Source: Alistipes sp. UBA943
Lineage (GTDB): Bacteria > Bacteroidota > Bacteroidia > Bacteroidales > Rikenellaceae
Reading direction: 5' to 3'
DNA: 11,441 nt
Assembly: GCA_002293345.1 (NCBI GenBank)
Contig: DBDB01000025.1
Location: 284 to 11,724 of the forward strand
Below are positions 1 through 8,115 of this stretch, piece by piece; position 1 is the stretch's first letter; each line of letters opens with the position of its first letter. A model generated the notes under the pieces. The model saw only the letters and a program-made list of their open reading frames with translations, made no database searches and was not told where the DNA came from. Position numbers and translations under genes: made by a program.

Positions 1-2880
1 CCCCGCCGCGGGGAGATAAATGGTATTCGCAGGAGTGGGGTTCGCGGCATTGGTGGTAAACATCCTACACGGCACACCGCCCACATTCACAAACCCTTGG
101 GGGCTGGTAGAATTATTGACCAACGCCTGGAATTCATCGGGAGACGGTAGTCTCCATCCTTGCGGGCATACCACGAAGTTCGATGGGGCATCCAACGCAT
201 CTTGGAGGCGGAGGGGCGCACCACGGTAGAGACCGCGACGGTTCCAGTCCTCGCCGACAGCTCCGGCGTCAGTACGGCCGCCTGCAACGGTGGAATTGAT
301 CACGACCGGAGAAGCATTCCAGTTTGCAGGCGTAGCATTACCAGGCAATTCAAGCGCAGTAAGCGGACTATTCTGACCGTACTGGAAGAACGACCCATAG
401 AACCCGTTCCCAAACTCAGGACCGGAGCCCGTGTTGGCGGGGGCCCATTCGACACCACCGATCGTCACACCAGTCGTAGTGGCGGAGTTGAACACCGGCG
501 TCACGCTTGGCGTATTACCACCCTGCACACAGCGGAGGGAGAAGGCGGCCTCGACGGTACCGGCAAAATTCGCATTCGCACCGCCGGCATCGGTAATGAA
601 CCTTCGCGCTTCCGTGGCAGAGTACGCGTCGGAAGTCCAGTAGTCTCCGCGGGAAGTCTGATTGATCAGCTGACCATCGGAGTGGTAACGGAACCCCGAC
701 GCGGGGAAATAGAGGGTGTTAGCGCCGATCGTGAGTTGTTTACACGGCATGCCGTTATACATCACGGGGTTTGTATTGTTTACCGTGGCGACAGCCAACA
801 GCGCGTCACACTCCTCCTTGGTCGGGATGCGCCATCCGGCGGGGCAAGGGCTGTTGGGGTTATTGTTCCACAGGCCGGGGTACGCCACGGATCCGACATT
901 CGAGTTCCATCCCGCGGGAGCCGCCGTTCCGTACGGGTTCAGCGGAGTGTTCTGCCCATACTGGAAGAACGTGCCCTGGAAACCTACGGGTTGTCCGTCG
1001 ATGGTCGTCCCTGCACCTACATTGGTACCGCTCCACGTCACGGCACCGACCGCCTCATTGGTCGATCCTGGAGCAGGAGTCACCGTCACATTCGGCGCTG
1101 CAATATCTCTTGCGCAGCGGATGGAGAAAGCACTCCTTGCGTTACTATTAGCCACATCGGTATCCGTCGACCAGAAGCCGAACCTTTGCGCATTCGGCAA
1201 GGAGGTCGCCTGACATGACCAATAGTGACCGTCGACACCTGAAACGTTCAGCACACCATCGGTGTTGCCACGGTCTCCCGACGCAGGGAGGTAGAGGCGA
1301 TTGGCACCGTCGACGAACTCCATACAAGGAACACCATCTTTCATAATATATCCGCTCTTATTCGCCATTTGAGCCAAGGCGGCATACTCATCCATCGTCG
1401 GGATGTGGTATCCCGCAGGACACGGGTTGTTACCCATCAGGTTCCAAACATCCGTAGTGGCAAACGCAGGAAGATTAGCGTTCCAAGCGGAAGTTGTCGT
1501 GCTACCGCTCTGATCATAACCTGTTGCAGCGGTTCCGTATGGCGACCACACGACGTCACCCGCCACACCGCTCTTACCGCCGCGCGACCATTGGTAGAAG
1601 GCACCCATGAGGCCGAACGTTTCGTAACCTTGGTTGACCGCCTTCCACGTCACGCCATTGATCGTCACGTCGGGCGACGCAGCTGTCGGAGCCGTCGTGT
1701 CTTTCAATACGCAGCGCACGGGTTTACCGGACGAAAGATAGTCTGCATTGACGATTACCGGAGGAGTAGGGGCATTAATAGCAGGGTCAAACACAACCAT
1801 TTGATAAGCGGTCGAATTACCACCACTCGGGGCATAAGAGTCGGAGATCCAATAGCTTGCGAGAATACCCTGGTCGGCCACGTCACCTCCGGGATGGGTC
1901 GGGGGACTGGGAACTCCCCAAAGTCCACCGTTGGCGGGCCAGAACATAGTATTGCCTCCTTGGGTAAACTCCGCACCCGAAACACCATTCTTGGTGGTCC
2001 ACGCAAAAGTAACCGTACTGGCCGTGATAGCAGCATTCAGCGCATCGGCCTCCACTTTGGTCGGCACACGGTATCCCGTAGGACACGGCGTGTTGCCCAA
2101 CACATTCCAACTGTTTTCCACATCGAGGTTAGGTACAGTCGTCCAGCTTCCAACGCCACCGGTAATTGCCGAAAACGCCTGGCTGCGCGACCACTGATAC
2201 ATGTTACCCATCAGTCCCGCGGCATCGTTGCTCGCACCTGCACCGGCATTACGTGCTTTCCACGTCACCCCGGCGATCGTCACGTCGGCAGTACCCACGG
2301 TTTGTGTGTCCTTCACACAACGGAGAGAGAAGGCATATCTGACGTCATCGGTATCCACAACTGCCGCCGTAGAAGTGAAGAACAGCCCGTGCGCCTCCGT
2401 AGCGGAGTCCGCCTGACAGGACCAGTAGGTACCGCTGACCGTCTGATTGTACAGACTGCCATCCGTGTAGTTACGGGTTCCCGATGCGGGGAAGAAAACC
2501 GTCTGAGCGGGATCTCCTGCAGTTTGACCCGTAATCGTAAAGGCTTTATGCGGAATCCCGTCGATCAGTGTATAGGTGGTACCCGGAGAAGTCGTATTGG
2601 CAATCAAATGATTATACTCCGCCGCAGTCGGGATATGGTACCCCGTGGGACACGGGCTTGTACCCATCATATTCCAGTTCTGACCTGCGTAGGTCGTGAT
2701 AGCGGACATCCCTCCCCATCCGGGATACGCACCCGTTGCCGGGCTTGTGGGGCTGATAGGTGTGTTGTCGGACCAGCGGTACATGGCACCGTAAGCGCCG
2801 AAGTCACTGTATCCGACGTTGCGCGCCGCCCATGTCACAGCCGTATCACCGCTACCGATCGTCACCTCTTGAGGCACGAT
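1..2880 (-). repeat. Array of five tandem Fib_succ_major-type domain repeats inside the giant adhesin gene
   Basis: Unit boundaries, from the C-terminal FSLRC-like end of one copy to the next, are: copy 1, 2880-2308 (residues 784-974); copy 2, 2307-1699 (975-1177); copy 3, 1698-1105 (1178-1375); copy 4, 1104-517 (1376-1571); copy 5, 516-1 (1572-1743, cut by the window edge just after YLPAAG). Each unit has a leading VTWKA-like strand, a GxYGxFFQW block, W-N-x-x-x-x-x-PCPxGYxIPTxxE, a DGVPC-like turn, YFPASG, DGxLxN, GxYW and FSLRC. Copies are clearly diverged in protein, but blocks around the PCPxG segment stay similar in DNA. Copy 2 is the outlier: it reads FWPANG for YFPASG and KPVRC for FSLRC, and lacks the Cys after the DGVP turn. 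Confidence 0.88.
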
Positions 2881-5229
2881 ATTGCTCGTCACCCAGATCT
2901 CCTCTGTCGCGGAGGGTGTCTGCATACCGTACTTACCAGCTGTGGCTCCCACTATAAATGTCCCCCTAAAATCACTCAAGGGAGCAGCGGGAAGACCGGG
3001 GCCGAAATTGACATTGACATCGAACTCGAACAATTTGGGACGTGCCTCAGTCGTCGCGGCATGCAATTCACCGTCAGGTGCGGCAGCCAACGTAAAACAC
3101 GGATCCGAAAGGGGGAGTTCTCCCATCGGGAGAGATGCATCTTGATTCAGACTCAAGTCCGACAGCAGGATATTCGACACCACCTGAATGGCTTGCGTCA
3201 CTACTCCGCTCGCTTGACGGATCACGGTTTGTCCGGCCGTAAAGCGGAGATAAGGATTCTCCTGAGTCATATTATACGTCTCCGTAGTGCTACCCGTCGC
3301 GACAACGATATCGAAGAGACGCTCCGCAGTAGTGTAAGCAGGATCATATTCCGCGGGATTCACCGTCACAGTCACCTCAGCGGTATACACACCGTCTACT
3401 TGCGGCACCGCGGCAGGCGAGAACGACACATAAGCAGGAGCCGTGAGCGTCACGGGATCCGCGGCAGCGATATGGAGGATCAGCGGCTCAGTCGCTGTTC
3501 CGTCGACACCTTCGGGATAGAGGTGCTGAGGGCCTTGCAGCGCGATATAGACACTTGCAGCCTCTTGCGAGATCACGAGGGGCGTATCGAAAGTTTGGTT
3601 ATCCGAGATCACCCAGTTATCGGCCATCGCCGTTGCAGCTGCACCGATATTGGGAGATTTCTCGATCGAGAGAGTCCACAATTCACCCATCGCGTTACCC
3701 ACACTTGCGGGATCGCGTTCGAGCGAGTAGACAAATCCGTTGTCACTGGTGTATGTAACAGCAGTACCGTTCGCATAATCCGGCGTCAACGTGTATGTAC
3801 TATTGGCACCCGTACCGGCAGCCTCACCATCCAATTTCAGCACGAAATCGGGGATCGTCGTCCGAATCTCCACTTCCGCGGGACTTCCGGAAGATGCACC
3901 ACCAGCGGTAATCGTCACATGATCGGGCGTATAGTTCAAGAATTGCGTACCGCGGAAGATGGTTTGACCCGACATTTCGGTCCAATCCACGACATTGAGC
4001 GAGATATTCATCGACTGGTTTTGATACGCCGTGAGAACATCGCTGAAACCGTCACCGTTCACCCCTGCGATATTGAACTGATAGAGGTGGTTGCGCAGGA
4101 TAGCATCGAACAGATCGCCGCTATTCGCAAAGTCGAGACGGTAGAACGTTTCGGCATCATCCGCGAAACCGTCACCTCCATCGTCATATTTACCACCGAC
4201 CACAACCGCCATACGGTTCGTATGATCGTCATCGCCGATCGTTCCGTTATTGGACGCACCATTGACATCAGCCTCGGGAACGTACATCTTCATCGAGATA
4301 CCGTTATTGGCCACCGTGGGCACAAGCGGATTGTTATCCCCCACTCCGTACGCCGAAGCCTCCGCATTAGTGGTTGCGAGGAACGGATTCGCTTGGGAGG
4401 GGACGTTCAACGACGAAGCATCGTTGCTGTCGTTAGTCGGCATCAACGCATACGCATCGTTCGGACGAACCACATAGAATTTCGTCAACTGGAACGGAAT
4501 AGGATTGTGGGCAGGCGTATTGTCATTCCCATCCCACTCCCATGCACCGGTAGCGGCGTTCACGGAAGGTGTACCTACACCTACGTCCACACGTACCACA
4601 GCACGATAGAGATTGATCGTTCCGATCGTAGCAGCGCTCGTAACCTCCACACCAGCACCGCCATTGTTGAACATCCCGTACATAGGGATGCGCGCAGTGG
4701 CCGTTTGGTCGTCATCGCCACCATACATGATTGCGTTGATGTCTCCGTAGAGTGCCCCCATAACATCATTGTAGGAGACGGCCGGAGCGCCGTCGGGCAA
4801 TGCGTCGAACATCGTTTTGTAGGTCGACACGATGGTCCCCGTATTGGCCAACACAACCAATTTATAGGTTACGCCTCCGGGCTGGGTACGGGGCAACATC
4901 ACACTGAAGTCAGCCGAACCAGCCGCCGTAGCGCCGTTCATGTCGTTCTCGATGGATCCCGTAACAGCTTCCCTGATGTGGAGCAGATCTCCGGTCGAGT
5001 TATCGAACACCAAGACATAGACGTCATCGATCAGCGTTTCGCTATTGATATCCAGAAAACGGGTCGCTTGCGAGGAGAACCCTCCCGGCATACGCAGACG
5101 CAACAACACGTCGGTTTCCATGCTGTGGGGCGTGAAGATATCTGCCGGCTCGATATCCCTATCGCGCTGACAGGATATAGCGGAGAACGCCACAAACCCG
5201 GCAAGAAGTGCAAAGATTAACTTTTTCAT
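1..5229 (-). CDS. Giant fimbrial accessory/tip lipoprotein with fimbrillin-like N-terminus and at least five tandem Fib_succ_major-type domains (3' end outside window)
   Basis: I read this minus-strand frame codon by codon. It stays open from ATG 5229 to position 1 (1743 codons) with no stop, so the C-terminus lies beyond the left edge. Residues 1-20 are a lipoprotein signal peptide ending in lipobox SAISC (Cys20). Residues about 38-425 resemble Mfa-like/fimbrillin proteins: PMYG (182-185), LYRAVVRVDV (207-216) and RNHLYQFNI (379-387). Residues about 430-780 look like beta-rich, Ig/BACON-like spacers. From residue 784 on, five copies of a domain of about 190-200 residues follow, with hallmarks PCPxGYxIPT, YFPASG, YWSC/YWTS and FSLRC, as in the Fibrobacter succinogenes major paralogous family. 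It is the last visible gene of the fimbrial operon, 29 nt after the anchor gene, so a surface adhesin or tip role is inferred. An in-frame ATG at 5244 (MKATHMKK...) is an alternative start. Confidence 0.92.
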   Translation of the reverse strand, partial: MKKLIFALLAGFVAFSAISCQRDRDIEPADIFTPHSMETDVLLRLRMPGGFSSQATRFLDINSETLIDDVYVLVFDNSTGDLLHIREAVTGSIENDMNGATAAGSADFSVMLPRTQPGGVTYKLVVLANTGTIVSTYKTMFDALPDGAPAVSYNDVMGALYGDINAIMYGGDDDQTATARIPMYGMFNNGGAGVEVTSAATIGTINLYRAVVRVDVGVGTPSVNAATGAWEWDGNDNTPAHNPIPFQLTKFYVVRPNDAYALMPTNDSNDASSLNVPSQANPFLATTNAEASAYGVGDNNPLVPTVANNGISMKMYVPEADVNGASNNGTIGDDDHTNRMAVVVGGKYDDGGDGFADDAETFYRLDFANSGDLFDAILRNHLYQFNIAGVNGDGFSDVLTAYQNQSMNISLNVVDWTEMSGQTIFRGTQFLNYTPDHVTITAGGASSGSPAEVEIRTTIPDFVLKLDGEAAGTGANSTYTLTPDYANGTAVTYTSDNGFVYSLERDPASVGNAMGELWTLSIEKSPNIGAAATAMADNWVISDNQTFDTPLVISQEAASVYIALQGPQHLYPEGVDGTATEPLILHIAAADPVTLTAPAYVSFSPAAVPQVDGVYTAEVTVTVNPAEYDPAYTTAERLFDIVVATGSTTETYNMTQENPYLRFTAGQTVIRQASGVVTQAIQVVSNILLSDLSLNQDASLPMGELPLSDPCFTLAAAPDGELHAATTEARPKLFEFDVNVNFGPGLPAAPLSDFRGTFIVGATAGKYGMQTPSATEEIWVTSNIVPQEVTIGSGDTAVTWAARNVGYSDFGAYGAMYRWSDNTPISPTSPATGAYPGWGGMSAITTYAGQNWNMMGTSPCPTGYHIPTAAEYNHLIANTTSPGTTYTLIDGIPHKAFTITGQTAGDPAQTVFFPASGTRNYTDGSLYNQTVSGTYWSCQADSATEAHGLFFTSTAAVVDTDDVRYAFSLRCVKDTQTVGTADVTIAGVTWKARNAGAGASNDAAGLMGNMYQWSRSQAFSAITGGVGSWTTVPNLDVENSWNVLGNTPCPTGYRVPTKVEADALNAAITASTVTFAWTTKNGVSGAEFTQGGNTMFWPANGGLWGVPSPPTHPGGDVADQGILASYWISDSYAPSGGNSTAYQMVVFDPAINAPTPPVIVNADYLSSGKPVRCVLKDTTAPTAASPDVTINGVTWKAVNQGYETFGLMGAFYQWSRGGKSGVAGDVVWSPYGTAATGYDQSGSTTTSAWNANLPAFATTDVWNLMGNNPCPAGYHIPTMDEYAALAQMANKSGYIMKDGVPCMEFVDGANRLYLPASGDRGNTDGVLNVSGVDGHYWSCQATSLPNAQRFGFWSTDTDVANSNARSAFSIRCARDIAAPNVTVTPAPGSTNEAVGAVTWSGTNVGAGTTIDGQPVGFQGTFFQYGQNTPLNPYGTAAPAGWNSNVGSVAYPGLWNNNPNSPCPAGWRIPTKEECDALLAVATVNNTNPVMYNGMPCKQLTIGANTLYFPASGFRYHSDGQLINQTSRGDYWTSDAYSATEARRFITDAGGANANFAGTVEAAFSLRCVQGGNTPSVTPVFNSATTTGVTIGGVEWAPANTGSGPEFGNGFYGSFFQYGQNSPLTALELPGNATPANWNASPVVINSTVAGGRTDAGAVGEDWNRRGLYRGAPLRLQDALDAPSNFVVCPQGWRLPSPDEFQALVNNSTSPQGFVNVGGVPCRMFTTNAANPTPANTIYLPAAG

Positions 5230-5258
5230 ATGGGTAGCTTTCATTTTTAATTATCTCT

Positions 5259-6362
5259 TTATTGAACCGACAAAGGTTGTATGTCGGAAACTTCGACCTC
5301 AATCACCTGATATCCGTTGATGATCACAATCACACTGAGGTACACATCATCGTCACCGGGATCTTCCTCCTCAAAACGTATTTCAATATCAAATTCGTAT
5401 GCGTTATCGAGAGCAGTTTGGTCTGGATAGAGCAATTTCCCATTGATATCTTTGAGGGACAGGATATAATCCACCACATTCATGGGTTCGATCAAATCGA
5501 CGTCCGACCCTTTGAATCGCACGTGCAACAGGATGGGATCGACGAATCGGCGGGTCATATCGAGACGCAACACCTTGAAATCAGACTCATACGTAGTCTC
5601 CGAGGGCGCCCCTTCGTACATGGGAATATAGTGCAGCGTGGGTGCATTGGGGTCGATCGTATCGTCGAACATATAGACACCGTTCTTACCCTCGACATAC
5701 ACATCGAACGCCGACGCACGTGTCACCACAGCGTTATCCGTATTGATCAGCGTCACCCTGAGAACGTGCGAGTTGCGCCTGAAATCAAACTCCACATTGC
5801 TCGTTTTCCCATCCTTGGAGACCACCACATGTTCGGAGATGGCATAGTACACATCCTCAAAATCCGTCACTGTGGGCGTCGTCGTACCGTCACTATTCTT
5901 TTGGGCCTCCAACATCATACGGAAATCCTCTTCGGTAGTCACCCCCTCCTTGATGTCGATATATTCCTGCGTGGTACCGGATTTCAACTGAGCGTCATGG
6001 AAATCGCTCAAATCGGGCGAGCTACCGCCCCACACCACGAAAGTATACTCTCCGGGAGGCAGTTTCGTTTCGATCTGGCCGGTCTCAAGCTGCTCACGAG
6101 TCACTTTCTGCACCTTGACCAAGAGGCCATTCTCGTCGAAGATGTAGAGCTTCAACCCCTCCATCTCTTCAGGCTCATACTTGGGCACGACCCCCGGAGG
6201 ATTGACCGGATCGGGAGCCGGCACGGACACAACCGGCACAGACACATCAATAGGGTCTTCAGGTCCGACAATTCCTCCCCCTTCACCTGGCCCCATTCCG
6301 CGTCGCGAGCACCCGGCGATCGCCAGTGCCAAGCATGCTATAAGAAATAATTTACGATACAT
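5259..6362 (-). CDS. FimB/Mfa2-family fimbrial anchoring lipoprotein
   Basis: This 367-residue protein has a lipoprotein signal peptide with lipobox AIAGC (Cys18). A glycine- and proline-rich linker follows (about residues 20-60), then a beta-rich body. Segments such as LKLYIFDENGLL and LPPGEYTFVVWGG are typical of FimB/Mfa2 anchors of Bacteroidales fimbriae, as is an RRNSHVLRVTL block near the middle. In the studied relatives, the anchor stays lipidated in the outer membrane, caps the base of the pilus and limits its length; that role is transferred here by family. It lies 73 nt after the major subunit gene and 29 nt before the giant adhesin gene, all on one strand, so the three probably form an operon. 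ATG 6362 is chosen because the signal peptide starts directly there. The length suits the family. Confidence 0.88.
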   Translation of the reverse strand: MYRKLFLIACLALAIAGCSRRGMGPGEGGGIVGPEDPIDVSVPVVSVPAPDPVNPPGVVPKYEPEEMEGLKLYIFDENGLLVKVQKVTREQLETGQIETKLPPGEYTFVVWGGSSPDLSDFHDAQLKSGTTQEYIDIKEGVTTEEDFRMMLEAQKNSDGTTTPTVTDFEDVYYAISEHVVVSKDGKTSNVEFDFRRNSHVLRVTLINTDNAVVTRASAFDVYVEGKNGVYMFDDTIDPNAPTLHYIPMYEGAPSETTYESDFKVLRLDMTRRFVDPILLHVRFKGSDVDLIEPMNVVDYILSLKDINGKLLYPDQTALDNAYEFDIEIRFEEEDPGDDDVYLSVIVIINGYQVIEVEVSDIQPLSVQ

Positions 6363-6382
6363 ATCGTCACGAATTTGTTAGT

Positions 6383-6412
6383 ACCCTGCGAGGCGATCAA
6401 GCCTCGCAGGGT
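6383..6412 (-). promoter_or_regulatory. Intercistronic hairpin between fimbrillin and anchor genes
   Basis: A perfect inverted repeat with arms ACCCTGCGAGGC and GCCTCGCAGGGT (12 bp) and loop GATCAA begins 23 nt after the fimbrillin stop codon. On the minus strand it is followed by ACTAACAAATTCG, with no U-tract, so it is not a standard intrinsic terminator. Its position between a shaft subunit and a low-copy anchor suggests an mRNA-stabilising or partial-termination element that raises subunit output over anchor output. That role is inference. Confidence 0.75.
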
Positions 6413-6435
6413 GGTGAAAATCATGTAGTGATGGA

Positions 6436-7659
6436 TTACAGAACAGGAGCTACAGTAACAGTCGTCCAAGGAGTAACCGATACCGTAACGTTCAACGCTA
6501 CGTTTTCGGGGTTCGGAGTCAAGCCCAAGTGATCAGGATTGATGCTCACGTCACTCACCTTGTAGATGTTAGCAGGCAAGAAAGAAGCAACGGGAGTAAC
6601 AGGCATACCCTGCGTGTAACCGGTGATCGACACGTAGAAGGTCTCAGCTGCAAGCTCAGCTGCAGTCTTCGCGACTCCACCAACCGTCATACCTCTGGCT
6701 GTAGTGGTACTTCCATCGGTGATTTTGATGTTGGTCAAACCGATAACGATACGAGGAACACTGGTGAATCCCGAAGCTACCTGATAACCCCAAACTTCAC
6801 CTACTCCAGGTGTAACCGAGGGGTCGGATACCTGAGCATTCATCGCGTTACCCGCATCGAACTGCCAAGTGCCGGCAGCTGCCTCGTCACTCAACTCGTC
6901 AGCACCACCGACGAAGTTAACCGTCAGGTTGTTACCCACGAATGGGCTACCCGCATAGCTACCGCCGTAAGTGAACTCCGAATGCCAACCGTCCACATAT
7001 ACACCGACTACATCGAAACGCGCCAGATACATCCCAGTCGTAGAGGCAGCTGCATCAGCACGCACACCCAAAAGTTCCAAGCGAGACACCACTGGAGCTA
7101 CAGCAACAGATACTGCAATCTGACCCTGAGTAGCACCAACAGCAGTGATGACGTCAGTAGCAGCATCGTAAGGATCAGAACCCATCAAAGCAACATCCAG
7201 ATAATCAGACTGTTGCGTCGTGATGTCACTCGTAATAGCCAGAAGATCAGCCACAGTAGAGCCAGTCACACCGGTAGCAGCCACGTCGATCGAGCTGAAT
7301 ACAGCCAAACGAGCAGCCTCATCAGCACCGGGAACGTTACCGACTACATACACCGTACCAACCTGAGGAGCCAGTACAGAAAGGAGCTGGCCACCAGAAG
7401 TAGCGGTAGTAACATCCAAGGCCTCTTTACCTACACACTCGTCACCGTCGTACACGAAAACGACACCGTTGTTCAGATTGGCATCGGAAGCCGTTCCGGC
7501 TGCGCCAATGGTCTGAGTCGAGAATTTGTTGCCAAGCGTGAGCTTGAACACCATCTCCTGACGCTCGCCGCCTTCCGGAGCCGTTCCTTTCTCTTTCACG
7601 CAGCTCGAGAGGCCGAGGCCCATCAGCGCTGCAACAGCAAATAAAAGTACTTTTTTCAT
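6436..7659 (-). CDS. FimA/Mfa1-like major fimbrillin lipoprotein precursor
   Basis: This 407-residue protein has a signal peptide ending in lipobox LSSC (Cys20). A strand follows (EMVFKLTLGNK, 35-45), then NNGVVFVYD and a long Ala/Thr/Val-rich beta body. The C-terminus, YKVSDVSINPDHLG followed by NVTVSVTPWTTVTVAPVL, is the typical ending of Bacteroidales fimbrillins. In FimA/Mfa1 of Porphyromonas, a surface protease removes the N-terminal strand after an Arg, opening a groove for donor-strand exchange between subunits. Here the comparable position appears to be Lys45 or a nearby residue, with Arg33 an alternative. First place in the operon, its own strong promoter and a hairpin directly after it all fit the abundant shaft subunit. 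Assignment to FimA versus Mfa1 or another fimbrillin class is not possible by eye. Confidence 0.88.
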   Translation of the reverse strand: MKKVLLFAVAALMGLGLSSCVKEKGTAPEGGERQEMVFKLTLGNKFSTQTIGAAGTASDANLNNGVVFVYDGDECVGKEALDVTTATSGGQLLSVLAPQVGTVYVVGNVPGADEAARLAVFSSIDVAATGVTGSTVADLLAITSDITTQQSDYLDVALMGSDPYDAATDVITAVGATQGQIAVSVAVAPVVSRLELLGVRADAAASTTGMYLARFDVVGVYVDGWHSEFTYGGSYAGSPFVGNNLTVNFVGGADELSDEAAAGTWQFDAGNAMNAQVSDPSVTPGVGEVWGYQVASGFTSVPRIVIGLTNIKITDGSTTTARGMTVGGVAKTAAELAAETFYVSITGYTQGMPVTPVASFLPANIYKVSDVSINPDHLGLTPNPENVALNVTVSVTPWTTVTVAPVL

Positions 7660-7796
7660 AATAATTAAAATTGGTTGATTAAATAAAAAATTTGTTTTTC
7701 TTAACGTGTTAATACTCAGTGAATAATCTGTTTTGGCATAACGCTTTTTTCAATAATATATTGTCCTTTCGTGACGGTACACTGCAGGAATATACG
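7660..7796 (-). promoter_or_regulatory. Long 5' leader of the fimbrial operon
   Basis: Between the predicted start of transcription, a few bases after the -7 box, and ATG 7659 lie about 135 nt. The half nearest the gene is very AT-rich and has no clear Shine-Dalgarno sequence, as is common in Bacteroidetes. I see no convincing riboswitch, strong hairpin or small ORF in it. Together with the promoter and the A/T-rich DNA behind it, this accounts for the gene-free stretch of about 315 nt between the fimbrillin gene and the tRNA. Confidence 0.45.
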
Positions 7797-7799
7797 GTG

Positions 7800-7830
7800 C
7801 AAACGTACGAAAAAAATCTTTTTCTACAAA
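7800..7830 (-). promoter_or_regulatory. Bacteroidetes-type promoter of the fimbrial operon
   Basis: On the minus strand, TTTG (7830-7827) is followed after 19 nt by TACGTTTG (7807-7800). These match the Bacteroidetes -33 (TTTG) and -7 (TAnnTTTG) elements exactly, at the usual spacing. It is the only full match I found upstream of the fimbrillin gene. The flanking DNA is A/T-rich. Confidence 0.7.
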
Positions 7831-7933
7831 AAAACGCTCAAATTTTTGATTTTATTGCCATGCCGGATTTTCGGATTTAATTCGGGGACTAACGGGAGGT
7901 TTCCTGAAAATATTATCCGTTGGTGCAAAAAAA

Positions 7934-7965
7934 TTTGGAGATTTGCCTAAAATAATCTATACTTG
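7934..7965 (+). promoter_or_regulatory. Promoter of tRNA-Phe
   Basis: TTTG (7934-7937), a 20-nt spacer and TATACTTG (7958-7965) fit the -33/-7 pattern of Bacteroidetes housekeeping promoters, with one mismatch in the TTTG part of the -7 box. Transcription would begin a few bases before the tRNA at 7977. Confidence 0.65.
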
Positions 7966-7976
7966 CACTCTCAAAT

Positions 7977-8049
<73 letters not shown>

Positions 8050-8061
8050 CAGTGTAGAACG

Positions 8062-8097
8062 AAAACTCCCTGAAACTATTGTGTTTCAGGGAGTTTT
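8062..8097. terminator. Bidirectional terminator between tRNA-Phe and the convergent MBL-fold gene
   Basis: A perfect 15-bp stem, AAAACTCCCTGAAAC / GTTTCAGGGAGTTTT, with a 6-nt loop (TATTGT). The arms end in A/T runs, so each strand reads a GC-rich stem followed by TTTT. It starts 13 nt after the tRNA and lies 18 nt past the stop codon of the minus-strand gene, so it can serve both. Confidence 0.88.
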
Positions 8098-8115
8098 GCT
8101 TTTGATATACGTCAC

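Noticed and set aside
160..1218. Plus-strand open frames at the left edge
   Set aside because: They lie opposite adhesin repeat copies 3-5, whose minus-strand frame shows conserved domain hallmarks throughout.
1369..5220. A plus-strand open frame of 1283 codons
   Set aside because: It is the exact antisense, in mirrored codon register, of the giant adhesin gene. That gene avoids TTA, CTA and TCA codons, which keeps the opposite strand free of stops. The translation is rich in Arg, His and Ile and shows no signal peptide or recognisable family.
5262..6350. Plus-strand open frame of 362 codons opposite the anchor gene
   Set aside because: Mirrored-register shadow of the FimB/Mfa2-like gene, with no family features. 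The minus-strand protein has a lipobox and family hallmarks.
6529..7644. Plus-strand open frame of 371 codons opposite the fimbrillin gene
   Set aside because: Same codon-avoidance effect. The low-complexity Ser/Thr/Arg/His translation has no recognisable domain.
7725..7875. Invertible promoter of the fimbrial operon
   Set aside because: Phase-variable promoters are known in Bacteroidales, so I looked for inverted repeats on both sides of the promoter. Only a weak TGGCATA / TGGCAATA similarity was found, too short and imperfect for a recombinase site.
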